Part shown: positions 1-8,194 of the stretch, one piece after another
Numbering within the stretch: the first letter of the stretch is position 1
Layout: every line of letters begins with the position of its first letter
Source of the DNA: JBQLZO01 sp052168315
GTDB lineage: Bacteria > Planctomycetota > Phycisphaerae > Phycisphaerales > UBA1924
DNA length: 64,000 nucleotides
Direction: 5' to 3'
Assembly: GCA_052168315.1 (NCBI GenBank)
Contig: JBQLZO010000072.1
Location: 1 to 64,000, forward strand
The notes under the pieces: model-generated
Told to the model about the DNA's origin: nothing
The model's input: the letters and a program-made list of their open reading frames with translations, nothing else
The model's database searches: none
Made by a program: the position numbers and the translations under genes

Positions 1-1
1 C

Positions 2-499
2 GGCCAGGAGCTGGGCGAGGGTGCGGTGGAGGGTGGGATGGGGCCAGTGCGGGGCGAGAGCGACGGCGGGGCGGAGGACGAAGTCGCGCTCGTGGAGGCG
101 GGGGTGGGGGATGGTGAGCCCGGGTTCGTTGATGGTGTGGTTGTTGTAGAGGATGAGGTCGAGGTCGAGGGTTCTTGGGCCCCAGCGGGGATGGTCGTGG
201 GCGCGGATGCGGGCGTGGGCGTGCTCGATGTTGAGGAGTGCTTCGAGGAGCGCTCGGGGTTCGAGCGCGGTGTAGATGAGGGCTGCGGCGTTGAGGTATG
301 GGCCTTGGCCGGGCGGGCCGAGGGGTTCGGTCTCGATGGGGATGGCGCAGGCGAGGAGGGTGGTGGTGGGGAGCGCGGCGATGGCGTGGAAAGCGGAGTG
401 GAGGTGGGCGGTTCGGTCGCCGAGGTTTGAGCCGAGGGCGATGAGCGCGGGGGCGCTGTTGGTGGTGGTGTTGGAGTTTGGGGCGTTCTGATCGCGCAT
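2..499 (-). CDS. folK: FolK, hydroxymethyldihydropteridine pyrophosphokinase (3' end cut by window)
   Basis: Transfers pyrophosphate from ATP to 6-hydroxymethyl-7,8-dihydropterin in cytosolic folate synthesis. The reading frame opens MRDQNAP at 499 and stays open to the window edge, giving 166 codons without a stop. Seen motifs are ALIALGSNLGDR near residue 19, GPYLNAAA, the signature RWGPRTLDLDLILYNN in the middle, and IPHPRLHERDFVL near the end, all in the usual FolK order. Family members are about 160-170 residues, so only a few C-terminal residues are missing. The gene lies about 60 bp downstream of thyX on the same strand, so folate-linked genes are clustered. I see no strong ribosome binding site before the ATG. 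Identification is firm; only the C-terminus is unseen. Confidence 0.9.
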   Translation of the reverse strand, partial: MRDQNAPNSNTTTNSAPALIALGSNLGDRTAHLHSAFHAIAALPTTTLLACAIPIETEPLGPPGQGPYLNAAALIYTALEPRALLEALLNIEHAHARIRAHDHPRWGPRTLDLDLILYNNHTINEPGLTIPHPRLHERDFVLRPAVALAPHWPHPTLHRTLAQLLA

Positions 500-558
500 C
501 GGTGTGGGATCAGAGGGGCGTTGGGAGCCCGGGTCCACTGGTGGGACTTGGATGGTGG

Positions 559-1518
559 TCAGCCGAGGCCGAGGGCGTCGCGTTTGGCGTGCCATTCGGC
601 CTGTTCGCGCTTGTTGGTGGTGTCGATGTCGGGGGTGCGATTGCGGATGGCTTCGATCTCGAGGCGGGTGAGGTGCATCGATTCGAGGCGGTAGTCGCGG
701 AAGGCTTCCATGGTGATGGGGACGATGGGCTGGATGAGTGCGTACATGGCGTTGGCGTAGTCCTGGATCTCCTGCTGGGCGTGGGTGTCCATTCGGAGGG
801 CGAGGAAGTGGAGGATGTTGTGCAGGTCGCACTTCCAGTACCACTCGGTGTAGAGGGACTGGGGGAGGGCGATGCGGGCGAGTTCGCGGGTGATGCCGGC
901 GTCGGTGAGATTGAGGTATTCGGCGTAGCGGCGTTCGCCCTCGTCGAGGTAGTCGAGGAAGCGCTGGGCATCGGCGGATTCGATGGCGCCTTCGCTGCCC
1001 TGGCGGTTGGTGGAGGACTGCTTGCGGACATTCTCGAGGGTGGGGCGATAGAAGCGGTCGGGCATGATGGAGTAGCGGCCGGAGTATTCGTTGACATTGG
1101 CCGTGCGGTGGCGGATCCACTGGCGGGCGATGAAGATGGGCATGGAGCAATGGAACTTGAACTCGACCATCTCGAAGGGTGTGGTGTGGCGGTGGCGAAG
1201 GAGGTAGCGGATGAGGCCGCGGTCTTCGGAGACTTTCTTGGTGCCCTGGCCGTAGGAGACGCGTGCGGCCTGGACGATGGCGCTGTCGGCGGTCTGGGCA
1301 TCGGGGACGAGTCGGGGCATGCAGTCGACGAGGGCGACGAAGCCGTGGTCGTGGACGCGGATGGTGCGGCGGGCATCGCCCTGCATGATGTCGGCGAGGG
1401 CGGGGGCGTTGGGGTCAGCGCCTTCGGGGCGTTCGGGGGGGAGGCGTTCGATGTCTGGGGGCGGTGGCATGTGGGAGGGGTTGGTGGCGTTGGTTGTGGT
1501 GTGGTTGGGGCGGACCAT
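559..1518 (-). CDS. thyX: Flavin-dependent thymidylate synthase ThyX
   Basis: Makes dTMP from dUMP using methylenetetrahydrofolate, FAD and NADPH. The diagnostic ThyX motif appears as RHRTANVNEYSGRYS, followed by the expected C-terminal region with YTEWYWKCDLHNILHFLALR. The frame is open further upstream, but the start MVRPNHTTT at 1518 is chosen because CAGGAG lies just before it and the extra upstream residues are proline-rich and unlike the family. That gives 319 residues, slightly long for ThyX (about 220-300) because of an unstructured N-terminal stretch of about 50 residues. It precedes folK on the same strand. No thyA is visible in the window, so this may be the sole thymidylate synthase, though that cannot be judged from one window. 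Confidence 0.93.
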   Translation of the reverse strand: MVRPNHTTTNATNPSHMPPPPDIERLPPERPEGADPNAPALADIMQGDARRTIRVHDHGFVALVDCMPRLVPDAQTADSAIVQAARVSYGQGTKKVSEDRGLIRYLLRHRHTTPFEMVEFKFHCSMPIFIARQWIRHRTANVNEYSGRYSIMPDRFYRPTLENVRKQSSTNRQGSEGAIESADAQRFLDYLDEGERRYAEYLNLTDAGITRELARIALPQSLYTEWYWKCDLHNILHFLALRMDTHAQQEIQDYANAMYALIQPIVPITMEAFRDYRLESMHLTRLEIEAIRNRTPDIDTTNKREQAEWHAKRDALGLG

Positions 1519-1627
1519 GGGTGGCTCCTGGGGTAGCACCTGTGAGCGGGCGGGGTGCGGGAGGGGGCGGAGGAGTTTCGCGGAAATGTGAGGGGTGGTT
1601 GGGGGGGTGACTGGGAATCCACCGTAA

Positions 1628-1890
1628 TTGACAGGGTGGGGGGGGGCATTCGGCGCTGGCTCACAGTGGGCCAACCGTGTTCTCAACAGCGATTATCAAT
1701 CGAAAGGTGGCGGTGCCACGTGGTCACAGGAGCTGATGGTTGACGGTATCGCGGTTCAGGTCGGTGATCTAGGCGACCTGGACCCCGGTCAGATTGGCCG
1801 CAACGCAGCGCGGGAGCCGACGGAATTCGCGTTCACTGATCCGGGCACCGACGGCACAGCGGTCTGGCGCGGAAAACACAGCCCATCGCA
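1628..1890 (+). pseudogene. Possible decayed coding fragment (no recognised family)
   Basis: Between thyX and the next gene about 390 bp carry no complete gene. On the plus strand one frame translates with ordinary protein composition, for example GGGATWSQELMVDGIAVQVG and PTEFAFTDPGTDGTAVWRG. This is unlike the Arg/Pro-rich or Gly/Val-rich translations seen in shadow frames of real genes here. There is no credible start codon with a ribosome binding site. Downstream the frame runs into DNA opposite the next minus-strand gene, where its composition becomes shadow-like. GC is also lower than in the flanking core genes. I read it as a possible relic of an acquired gene, but it could be chance. 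Confidence 0.25.
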
Positions 1891-1910
1891 GGGTCTCGAT
1901 GCCCGCTCAG

Positions 1911-2189
1911 CTAGTCATGACCCAGCTTCAGTTCGGGATACTGGCGTATCCAGCCCAAGAATGCCCTGCACGCCTCGTCTTCATTTCTGTATGTCCCGTG
2001 CACTAATTTCTTTCCCCGCTCCAAGAAATACATCTCCCAATAGCGGGTCAAAGGGGCCTGCGCAAGACAAAATATGTCATACCCTTTTTCTCCATACAAT
2101 GAATAGGCGGTGCGATCGAAGCCCTCTTGATCCAGAATGTGCTGCAACTCCGATCGATTCACGCTGCTATTCCTCGCACTTCCATTCAC
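1911..2189 (-). CDS. Small orphan protein, resembles immunity proteins of polymorphic toxin loci
   Basis: A 92-residue soluble protein with no signal peptide or membrane segment. The GTG start at 2189 is preceded by GGAAG at good spacing. The central pattern AYSLYGEKGYDIFCLAQ, then YWEMYFLERGKKL and NEDEACRAFLGWI, recalls from memory small immunity-type proteins with a W-x-x-Y-x-x-ERG core followed by an E-x-E-A-C helix. That resemblance is inference and no toxin gene is adjacent. GC content and codon use are clearly lower than in thyX and the respiratory genes, as in the two following orphans, which suggests transfer. Function is unknown. Confidence 0.6.
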   Translation of the reverse strand: MNGSARNSSVNRSELQHILDQEGFDRTAYSLYGEKGYDIFCLAQAPLTRYWEMYFLERGKKLVHGTYRNEDEACRAFLGWIRQYPELKLGHD

Positions 2190-2343
2190 TCAAATCTTCC
2201 ACATACTCATCGAACACTCTTGATCAATCGCGCGACCGCGTCCCGTGAATGATCTTACCTGATGGCGAGGACCGCACTGAGGTCCGCTGGATGCGTCAGC
2301 GAAACTGTTCGCTGTGCGAGGTCGGTGGGCGACCCTGGCACCG

Positions 2344-3006
2344 CTACCTCGTGCCTTCCCGCTCCTGAATGATCCGGCTCGCGGTGAGCAGTTGTTGTTC
2401 TTCGCGGTCGAGGGCGTACCAACTGATTACCAGTCTTTGTTGGTCCAGGTATCCGGAGCGATCGTTGGTCCAGCCGGTCGCACGCTCCAACATCGGACGA
2501 TGCGAGTGGAGCGACTCGAACCTGTCCTCATCATCGCACGGCGTCATCTGATTCCGCAATTGGCCCTCGGCGACCTGCAGAGCACTTTCGCTCAGGAACT
2601 GAGCCCCGCACATGATGGACAACAGGTAGGTTGGATACTGCTTGTCGATGAAGAAGGCGGTGATGTAGTGGGCGAACGCGCTGCCGGGCATCGGGTTGTG
2701 CAGGTCGTTGAAGTAGGCGCTGTACATCTGGAGTTCGACATCCAGCGGCCTGACGGCGGACCACCGCCGGAGGAGCTCCCGGATCTTCGCGTCGCACGCC
2801 GGAGCACTCGACTCAGCGTGTGGATGGGAGAGCATGAGGATATGAAGCGCGCAGTCGTACCCCTTGCATAGTGGGCCGAGATCCTCCTCATCGATTTGCC
2901 CCAGGATCCGATCGATCTCGTTGATCGCTTCGGCGACTGGGATTGACTCCTGCCAGCGGCGATGCCTGAGAGAAAGGAGCTGGAGTACGGGGTTTCGCGA
3001 ACTCAA
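2344..3006 (-). CDS. Hypothetical protein, 220 aa
   Basis: Unrecognised soluble protein. The TTG start at 3006 is accepted because GGAGAGG sits a few bases upstream; no ATG with a comparable site lies nearby. The sequence looks mostly alpha-helical with balanced composition (EAINEIDRILGQIDEEDLGP, DVELQMYSAYFNDLHNPMPG) and contains Cys and His residues but no obvious metal motif. It lies between two other orphans on the same strand in the lower-GC islet, about 155 bp from the upstream gene below it and about 110 bp from the one above. No transmembrane or signal segment is seen. Confidence 0.6.
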   Translation of the reverse strand: MSSRNPVLQLLSLRHRRWQESIPVAEAINEIDRILGQIDEEDLGPLCKGYDCALHILMLSHPHAESSAPACDAKIRELLRRWSAVRPLDVELQMYSAYFNDLHNPMPGSAFAHYITAFFIDKQYPTYLLSIMCGAQFLSESALQVAEGQLRNQMTPCDDEDRFESLHSHRPMLERATGWTNDRSGYLDQQRLVISWYALDREEQQLLTASRIIQEREGTR

Positions 3007-3115
3007 ATTGCCTCTCCGAATCGTGATCAGCAGTCGATGCTATCGGATCGGTGGCTGGAGCCACTGCCTTGCAAGCGCAGCAGCGTGATTGCGGCCTTGA
3101 CCTCGGCGGCATGGC

Positions 3116-3538
3116 TCAGGGGATGCTGATGAGGTAGGATCCGTCCAACAGGGAGGGGTCATCCCGAATGAAAGAGAGCGTGCCGTCGGGTTGGCGTTCA
3201 TACCCTCGATGAGGGACGAGTATTGCAGGCGCAATGACTTCATCGGTGACAGCAACATCTACAAGGAGATCGCCACGGCCCGGGACAACAAACACAACGG
3301 TTCGACGCCCAGATCCGCCGAGATGGAACGCACCCAACTCTGAAGCGGAACACCTCAGCAACTCGCGCACTCTGTCGAGGGACATCCCGGGAACAATTGC
3401 CTCACCCAGTTCGTCCATGCCTTCTGCTGGGTACTCCTGCAACGACGGTGCGGCTTCGGCTGTCCCCGGCTGCCGGGCGCATGAGCAGGCGGCGCACAAG
3501 AATGTGATGCTGAGTAATTGGCCAAACGCTTGCTGCAT
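3116..3538 (-). CDS. Putative lipoprotein, 140 aa
   Basis: The start MQQAFGQ at 3538 has GGAG just upstream; an in-frame GTG nine codons earlier is possible. The N-terminus is a short hydrophobic signal ending in a lipobox-like FLCAAC, so the mature protein is probably a lipid-anchored periplasmic or outer-membrane protein. Mid-protein text such as EAIVPGMSLDRVRELLRCS resembles the 'G-M-s-x-x-x-V' helix found in small secreted lipoproteins of the SmpA/OmlA type, where it starts the domain, but the match is weak. A beta-rich C-terminal half follows (RRTVVFVVPGRGDLLVDVAV). It is part of the lower-GC islet. Function unknown. Confidence 0.55.
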   Translation of the reverse strand: MQQAFGQLLSITFLCAACSCARQPGTAEAAPSLQEYPAEGMDELGEAIVPGMSLDRVRELLRCSASELGAFHLGGSGRRTVVFVVPGRGDLLVDVAVTDEVIAPAILVPHRGYERQPDGTLSFIRDDPSLLDGSYLISIP

Positions 3539-3903
3539 GCTGGCTCCGATGTCGTTTTCACTCACGCGCCGGGGCTCCAGCTAGATTGCACTGCTTCGCT
3601 TCGTTCGGTCCACAGTCTACGAGCGTTCGTCGGGTTGCGCTCTGCGGAGTGGAATCCGGCGGTGCTCGCTGACGCCGGGTACTGCGGTCGCGTGTTCAAC
3701 AGCGAGGCAGCATCGGCTTCCGGTCATGGGTTCGTGATGCGCGCGGGCGGGCGTGGTGCTCGGTCGGTTTGTCGCAGGGTGTTGTCAGGTCGTCGGGGAG
3801 TCGGTGGGTCTTCGGGCTCGTTCCAGAACCAGAAGTAGAGCCGGATGAGGAGACGGGCCGGAGGCCCATCCCACCGAGGTGGGGAGGGTTCTGAATTGAG
3901 GTC
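3539..3903. other. Gene-free stretch with two small hairpins
   Basis: No open frame here has protein-like composition or a ribosome binding site. Two short perfect hairpins lie side by side at 3855-3867 (GGGCC/GGCCC) and 3870-3883 (CCCACC/GGTGGG), just past the stop of the transporter gene that reads toward them from the right. They may form its terminator, but no T-run follows. The region also marks the return from the lower-GC islet to the GC-rich core sequence. Confidence 0.4.
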
Positions 3904-5475
3904 TCAGTGGTCTGCGGCGGCTTTGGCGAGGAGGTGGCGGGGGAGGGTGAGGGAGAGGAGGCCGGCGAGGATGAGGAGGGTGGCGAAGCCGTAGAAGCCG
4001 AGGTTGATACGCCATGCGGGGAGTTCGGCGGCCGCGGAGAGGGGGGTGAATCCGAAGAAGAGCATGGCGAGGGGTGTGGAGAGGGATGAGACGGACCAGC
4101 CGACGCCCATCATGAGTGCGGAGACGAGGGAGGTGTGGCCGGGGAGGAGTCGCTGGGAGAGGGAGGTGGCGAGGGGGAATGTTGCGAAGAAGCCGATGGG
4201 TGTGAGGGCTGCGCAGAGGTACATGGGGAGCATGGGGAGGAATGAGAAGTTGTTGGTTGAGGCGACGAGGTCTCCGACGGGGGCGAGGGCGGCCATGGCG
4301 GCGGCGCCGATGAGCGAGAGGATGAGGAGTGGGCGGTGCTCTCGGCCCGGGCGGAAGAGGCGGCCGGAGAGGAAGACGGCGATGCCCATGCCGATGGTCA
4401 TGGAGGTGGAGAGGTTGGCGGCGATGTTGGCGCCCTGCTCGGCGAGGGTGCGCCCCCCCACTGCCGCGGCTTCGGCGGCGGTGTTTGCGAGTGCGCCGGC
4501 GCGGACGACGGAGTCTGCCCAGACATTGAACATGACGAACATGCCGACATTGGCGGTGAAGCGGAGGGCGTTCTGGATGGTGAGGACTCCGACGGTGCGG
4601 CGTCGGAGGATGGCCTCATCGGCGGGGACGGCATCGCGGATGGCGCGGTGGTTGTGGTGGCGGTGCGGGATCTTGGCGATGAGGATGTGCAGGGCGATGG
4701 CGATGAGGAGTGATGGGATGATGAGCCATGCGAGCGCGGGCATGCCGAGGTGCTCGGTGGTGCGCGTGGCGATGATGGGGCCGAGGGACTGTCCGATCAT
4801 GCCCGCGGCGATGAAGACGCCGATGGCGGCGGCGCGGCCGTTGCCCCTGGATTTGCGGGCCGAGGCGATGACGCGGGCGCCGGTCTGGCCTGCGAGGGCG
4901 GTGCCGATGGGGTGGAACATGCCGGTGCCGATGACGCCGACGATCTGGAGCGCCATGAGCTGCCAGAAGTCCTGGGCGAAGCCGATGGACCCGATGCAGA
5001 GGGCGCCGAGGGCGAGGCCGCCGGGGCCGGCGAGGCGTGAGTCGTGCTTGTCGGTGAGCCAGGCGAGGATGGGCTGGCAGAGGCCCGAGAAGATGGGTGT
5101 GGCCATGAAGACTGCGGCGACCTGCCACTCGGTGAGCGCGAGGCGCTCGCGGAGGACGAGCATGAGGGAGGTGAAGAAGATGGGGTAGATGTCGATGACG
5201 GCGTGGGCCGCGAGGAGGGCGAGGAAGCCGCGGCGTGCCTGGGCGAGCGTGGCGATGTGGGGTGTGGAGAGGGAGGCGGCTGCGTCGTGTGGAGATGGGG
5301 GATCGGCTGGGGCCCCCCACTGCTGCGGGGTTGTTGTGGTGGTGGGGTCCGTGTGAGAACCGGGGGGGAAATCGGGGGGGGCGTCGGGGTGTGGGTCGAT
5401 GACGAAGGGGCCGACTGGGGGCGTGCGGTCGCGGCGATCCTGCTGGGGATGCGCTTCGTGGGATGGGGTTGGCAT
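3904..5475 (-). CDS. MFS transporter, fosmidomycin-resistance (Fsr) type
   Basis: Inner-membrane major facilitator with about 12 hydrophobic segments after a Pro/Thr-rich cytoplasmic N-terminus of about 80 residues. The segment GVIGTGMFHPIGTALAGQTG followed by KSRGNGRAAAIGVFIAAGM and GPIIATR resembles the G-x-FHP and G-x-x-G-x-x-GP pattern of the Fsr subfamily, proton-driven drug exporters. The substrate cannot be read from sequence. The start MPTPSHEAH at 5475 avoids a long overlap with the gene upstream and has GGAG-like sequence before it. It lies 43 bp after the preceding membrane-protein gene on the same strand, so it may be the last gene of the respiratory operon. Family confidence is good, subfamily moderate. 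Confidence 0.75.
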   Translation of the reverse strand: MPTPSHEAHPQQDRRDRTPPVGPFVIDPHPDAPPDFPPGSHTDPTTTTTPQQWGAPADPPSPHDAAASLSTPHIATLAQARRGFLALLAAHAVIDIYPIFFTSLMLVLRERLALTEWQVAAVFMATPIFSGLCQPILAWLTDKHDSRLAGPGGLALGALCIGSIGFAQDFWQLMALQIVGVIGTGMFHPIGTALAGQTGARVIASARKSRGNGRAAAIGVFIAAGMIGQSLGPIIATRTTEHLGMPALAWLIIPSLLIAIALHILIAKIPHRHHNHRAIRDAVPADEAILRRRTVGVLTIQNALRFTANVGMFVMFNVWADSVVRAGALANTAAEAAAVGGRTLAEQGANIAANLSTSMTIGMGIAVFLSGRLFRPGREHRPLLILSLIGAAAMAALAPVGDLVASTNNFSFLPMLPMYLCAALTPIGFFATFPLATSLSQRLLPGHTSLVSALMMGVGWSVSSLSTPLAMLFFGFTPLSAAAELPAWRINLGFYGFATLLILAGLLSLTLPRHLLAKAAADH

Positions 5476-5518
5476 GTGGTCGGCTCCGCTCGCGGGAGGC
5501 TGAGCGTAGCGCGCGCGG

Positions 5519-6388
5519 TCAGGGTCGTCTGATGCCGGTGGTGACGACGATGCCGAGGCCGAGGATGATGCCCATGACGCTGAGGCCTGCGACGGGCCAT
5601 GTCCATCCCATGGCCTGCATTCCGGCGAGGACCTGCTTGTCGCGGGCGCGGTAGAGGGTGTCGGGGGTGACCTGGAGCATGGCCGCGTGCTGCCAGAGCC
5701 GGGTGGCGAACTGCTCTTCGGTGAGCTCGACGGGCTTGGAGTATGGGCCGGGCGCGACGGCATCCTCGAGCTGGCGGTAGGTGGCGCGGTCGAGGGTGAT
5801 GGGTGGCTGCTGGTCAGTGGTTTCTGTGTGGAGTTCGATGAAGGCGTAGGGCCAGTCCTGCCTGCGGACGAGTCCCCATGATTCCGGGTCGAAGCCTTCG
5901 GCGGGGTATCGGGCGGCGATGATGAGGCGGGGGGTGGCCTGGCCAGCGCGGAGCATCTCGACGATCTCGCGGTTGTTGGTGGCCTTGGCGCGGGCCATGG
6001 GGGTGATGCGGAGCCAGTCTTCGAAGCGCATGAGGCCTGGGAATCCGGGCTGGTCTTCGCCGACGATGGGGAGGATGGCGGTGTGGCCGCGCCACTCGAT
6101 GGTGAGGTGGCGCTGGGCTCCGGGCCAGGGGAAGAGGTGGAGGGTGGGGTCGGCGTCCGCGGCCTGCTGGGTGGGCGGCGGGGCGTCCACGACGGTGACG
6201 GTGCAGGGGATGGTGAGGAAGTTGAAGGCGGGGTCGAGGATGGGCTCGCCGAACCAGATGATGGGGCGATCGGCGAGGTCGGCGCGGTGGGAGAGCCGGT
6301 TGGCCATCGCGATGATGCTGATGGCGAGCGCGATGAGGGAGGCGGCGGCGAGGGCTGTGCCGAGGATGCGGAGCTTGGCGGGGGTCAT
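5519..6388 (-). CDS. Two-helix membrane protein beside the oxidase genes, function unknown
   Basis: A 289-residue protein with one hydrophobic segment at about 8-28 (LGTALAAASLIALAISIIAM) and a second near the C-terminus at about 262-284 (WPVAGLSVMGIILGLGIVV). A periplasmic domain of about 230 residues lies between them. This topology matches the oxidase assembly factor SURF1, and the gene sits directly after subunit IV, but I do not see SURF1 sequence motifs, so the role is inference from layout only. Visible stretches include RPIIWFGEPILDP and HLTIEWRGHTAILPIVGED. It starts 61 bp after subunit IV ends and is followed 43 bp later by the MFS gene. It may equally be unrelated to assembly. Confidence 0.7.
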   Translation of the reverse strand: MTPAKLRILGTALAAASLIALAISIIAMANRLSHRADLADRPIIWFGEPILDPAFNFLTIPCTVTVVDAPPPTQQAADADPTLHLFPWPGAQRHLTIEWRGHTAILPIVGEDQPGFPGLMRFEDWLRITPMARAKATNNREIVEMLRAGQATPRLIIAARYPAEGFDPESWGLVRRQDWPYAFIELHTETTDQQPPITLDRATYRQLEDAVAPGPYSKPVELTEEQFATRLWQHAAMLQVTPDTLYRARDKQVLAGMQAMGWTWPVAGLSVMGIILGLGIVVTTGIRRP

Positions 6389-6449
6389 GCTCTTGCGGTT
6401 TCGTTGGCGGCGCAGCGCGGGTTTCGTGGATTGGGCGGCGCTGGGGCGA

Positions 6450-7139
6450 TCAGGCGGGCGGGTCGCTCTCGGGGGCGGGGTCGGAGTGGTTGTTCTGGTC
6501 CGGCGCGGCGGGGTCGTTGGAGTGGTCGTTTCCGGTGTGGGATTCGGCCTGGTCGTCCGCTTGGTGTTCCGAGTGGGCCTCCGCGGCGTGTTCGTTGGCG
6601 TGGAGCTGCTCGGCGTGCTGGCGGGCGAGGTCGACGATGTTCATGGGGGCCTTGGGGCGCGGGTCGCCTCCGCGTTCGAAGGGCGGGAGCGATCCGGCTC
6701 TGAGCTCGAGGCGGCCGCCGGTGTGGATCTCGCCGCGGACGCGGTGGTCATCCCAGCCGCGGGCGTTGAGGTCGAGCATGCTGAATCCGATGAAGAGGAT
6801 GACGCCGAAGATTGAGGAGAGGAGGACGATTGAGTTGAGGGGCTTGTCGTACTTGAGGTGCATGAAGTAGCCGCAGACGAGGGCCGCCTTGATGACGGCG
6901 ATGAAGAGGGCGATGAAGAGGTGCCAGAACTCGGAGACTGGAATTCCGGAGGCCCAGACGGTGACGACGGTGAGCCCGAGCAGCGCGATGAAGGTGTTGA
7001 ACATCGGCCAGAATGGGATCACATGGTGGTGATCGTGGTCGTGCTCGTGGTGGGGGTCTTCCCAGACCTTGCCTTCGGTGAGCGGGTCGTCGCCGGGAGC
7101 GATGTGTGTGTTGTCCGGGTCGTGGTCGTGGAGGGACAT
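6450..7139 (-). CDS. ctaF: Cytochrome c oxidase subunit IV (caa3 type)
   Basis: Small membrane subunit of the heme-copper oxidase. A His/Asp-rich N-terminus of about 40 residues is followed by three helices: PMFNTFIALLGLTVVTVW, the conserved FWHLFIALFIAVIKAALVCG with YFMHLKYDKP after it, and IVLLSSIFGVILFIGFSML. The FMHLKYD segment is typical of the COX4 family of caa3 oxidases. The gene then adds an unusual C-terminal tail of about 90 residues rich in His, Ala, Glu and Asp, which the family normally lacks (usual length about 100-130). It follows subunit III by about 80 bp on the same strand, in the order II-I-III-IV. Confidence 0.88.
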   Translation of the reverse strand: MSLHDHDPDNTHIAPGDDPLTEGKVWEDPHHEHDHDHHHVIPFWPMFNTFIALLGLTVVTVWASGIPVSEFWHLFIALFIAVIKAALVCGYFMHLKYDKPLNSIVLLSSIFGVILFIGFSMLDLNARGWDDHRVRGEIHTGGRLELRAGSLPPFERGGDPRPKAPMNIVDLARQHAEQLHANEHAAEAHSEHQADDQAESHTGNDHSNDPAAPDQNNHSDPAPESDPPA

Positions 7140-7220
7140 GGGGCTGGCCTCGGTGTTTGATGGTGGCGTTGCGCGGCGGGGCTGAGGGTCGGGGGGCGGG
7201 CGGTGTTGTTGTTCGCGCTT

Positions 7221-8105
7221 TCAGACGAGATAGAGGAGCGGGAAGAGGAAGATCCAGATGATGTCGACGACATGCCAGTAGAGGCCGGCGTTCTCGAGGA
7301 AGAGGTAGTTCTTCGGGCCGAAGTGGAACTTGTAGGCCTTCCACATGGCCAGCGCGAAGACGATGATTCCGACGAGCACATGGACGCCGTGGGTGGCGGT
7401 GGCGACCCAGTAGACGGAGAGGAAGATCTGGTCGTGCGGGCCGGGTGTGAAGTGGCCATGGTCGCCGCCGCCGGCGGCGACGGGGATGATGGTCGCGGCG
7501 GTGTCCGCGTGGTTGGCCAGCGCGATGTTGGCGTGGTCGATGAGGGTGATGGAGGAGTGGGATGCGGGGGTGATGGCGGCGGACCCGGCGGAGGCGATGA
7601 TATCGGCGGCGGCGGGGTCGGCGGGGGTGGTGTTGAGGGCGTGGGGTGCGTAGTTGAAGTTGGCGCCGGGGAGTTCGCTCTTCTGGATCTTGGGCCAGTA
7701 TTCCCAGCCGAGCTTGACGACGAGGAAGAACAGCGCGCAGAGCTGGGTGATGCCGAGCCAGGCGAGGATCTCGTTGCGCCGGCCGAGCTGGGCGGCGCGG
7801 ATGGACATGACGACGGTCCACGAGGAGAGGAGGAGGACGATGGTGTTGGCGAAGCCGATCTTCCAGTTGAGGTAGTAGGCGGAGGCTGTGTGCCAGTTCT
7901 CGGGATAGAGCATGCGGAAGACGAAGTAGGCGCAGAAGAATCCGGAGAAGAGGAGGAGTTCGGTGGAGAGGAAGAGCCACATGCCGAACTTGCCACCCTC
8001 GAACTCATCGGCGGCGCTGCGCCAGTGGTGCCCGTGGACATAGCGCTCGTGGGGCTTGAGGTTTGCGTCGGCGTGCGCGGCGTCGTTGGTGCTGGCTGCT
8101 GTCAT
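7221..8105 (-). CDS. ctaE: Cytochrome c oxidase subunit III
   Basis: Membrane subunit stabilising the catalytic core. Recognised by KFGMWLFLSTELLLFSGFF near the N-terminus, the HGVHVLVGIIVFALAMWKAY segment and the closing HFVDI-like stretch YWHVVDIIWIFLFPLLYLV. The first helices seem to be trimmed, as in other caa3 enzymes, leaving about five. An Ala/His-rich insertion of about 70 residues (roughly 140-210, containing TITPASH-like and NHADTAAT-like text) separates helix 3 from helix 4 and is not typical of the family. It starts about 90 bp after subunit I. Identification is firm. Confidence 0.93.
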   Translation of the reverse strand: MTAASTNDAAHADANLKPHERYVHGHHWRSAADEFEGGKFGMWLFLSTELLLFSGFFCAYFVFRMLYPENWHTASAYYLNWKIGFANTIVLLLSSWTVVMSIRAAQLGRRNEILAWLGITQLCALFFLVVKLGWEYWPKIQKSELPGANFNYAPHALNTTPADPAAADIIASAGSAAITPASHSSITLIDHANIALANHADTAATIIPVAAGGGDHGHFTPGPHDQIFLSVYWVATATHGVHVLVGIIVFALAMWKAYKFHFGPKNYLFLENAGLYWHVVDIIWIFLFPLLYLV

Positions 8106-8194
8106 GGTGGTGCCTCTTGTGGGGCGTTGCCTTGCGGGGCTTTGGGGGGTCGGCGCCGGGATCGGGGCGTGTGGCTGAGGTGCAGGGGATGGGG

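Noticed and set aside
478..1536. Long plus-strand open frame of over 350 codons
   Set aside because: It is the mirror of thyX: Gly/Val/Asp-rich translation typical of antisense frames in this GC-rich genome, no binding site, and no recognisable motif.
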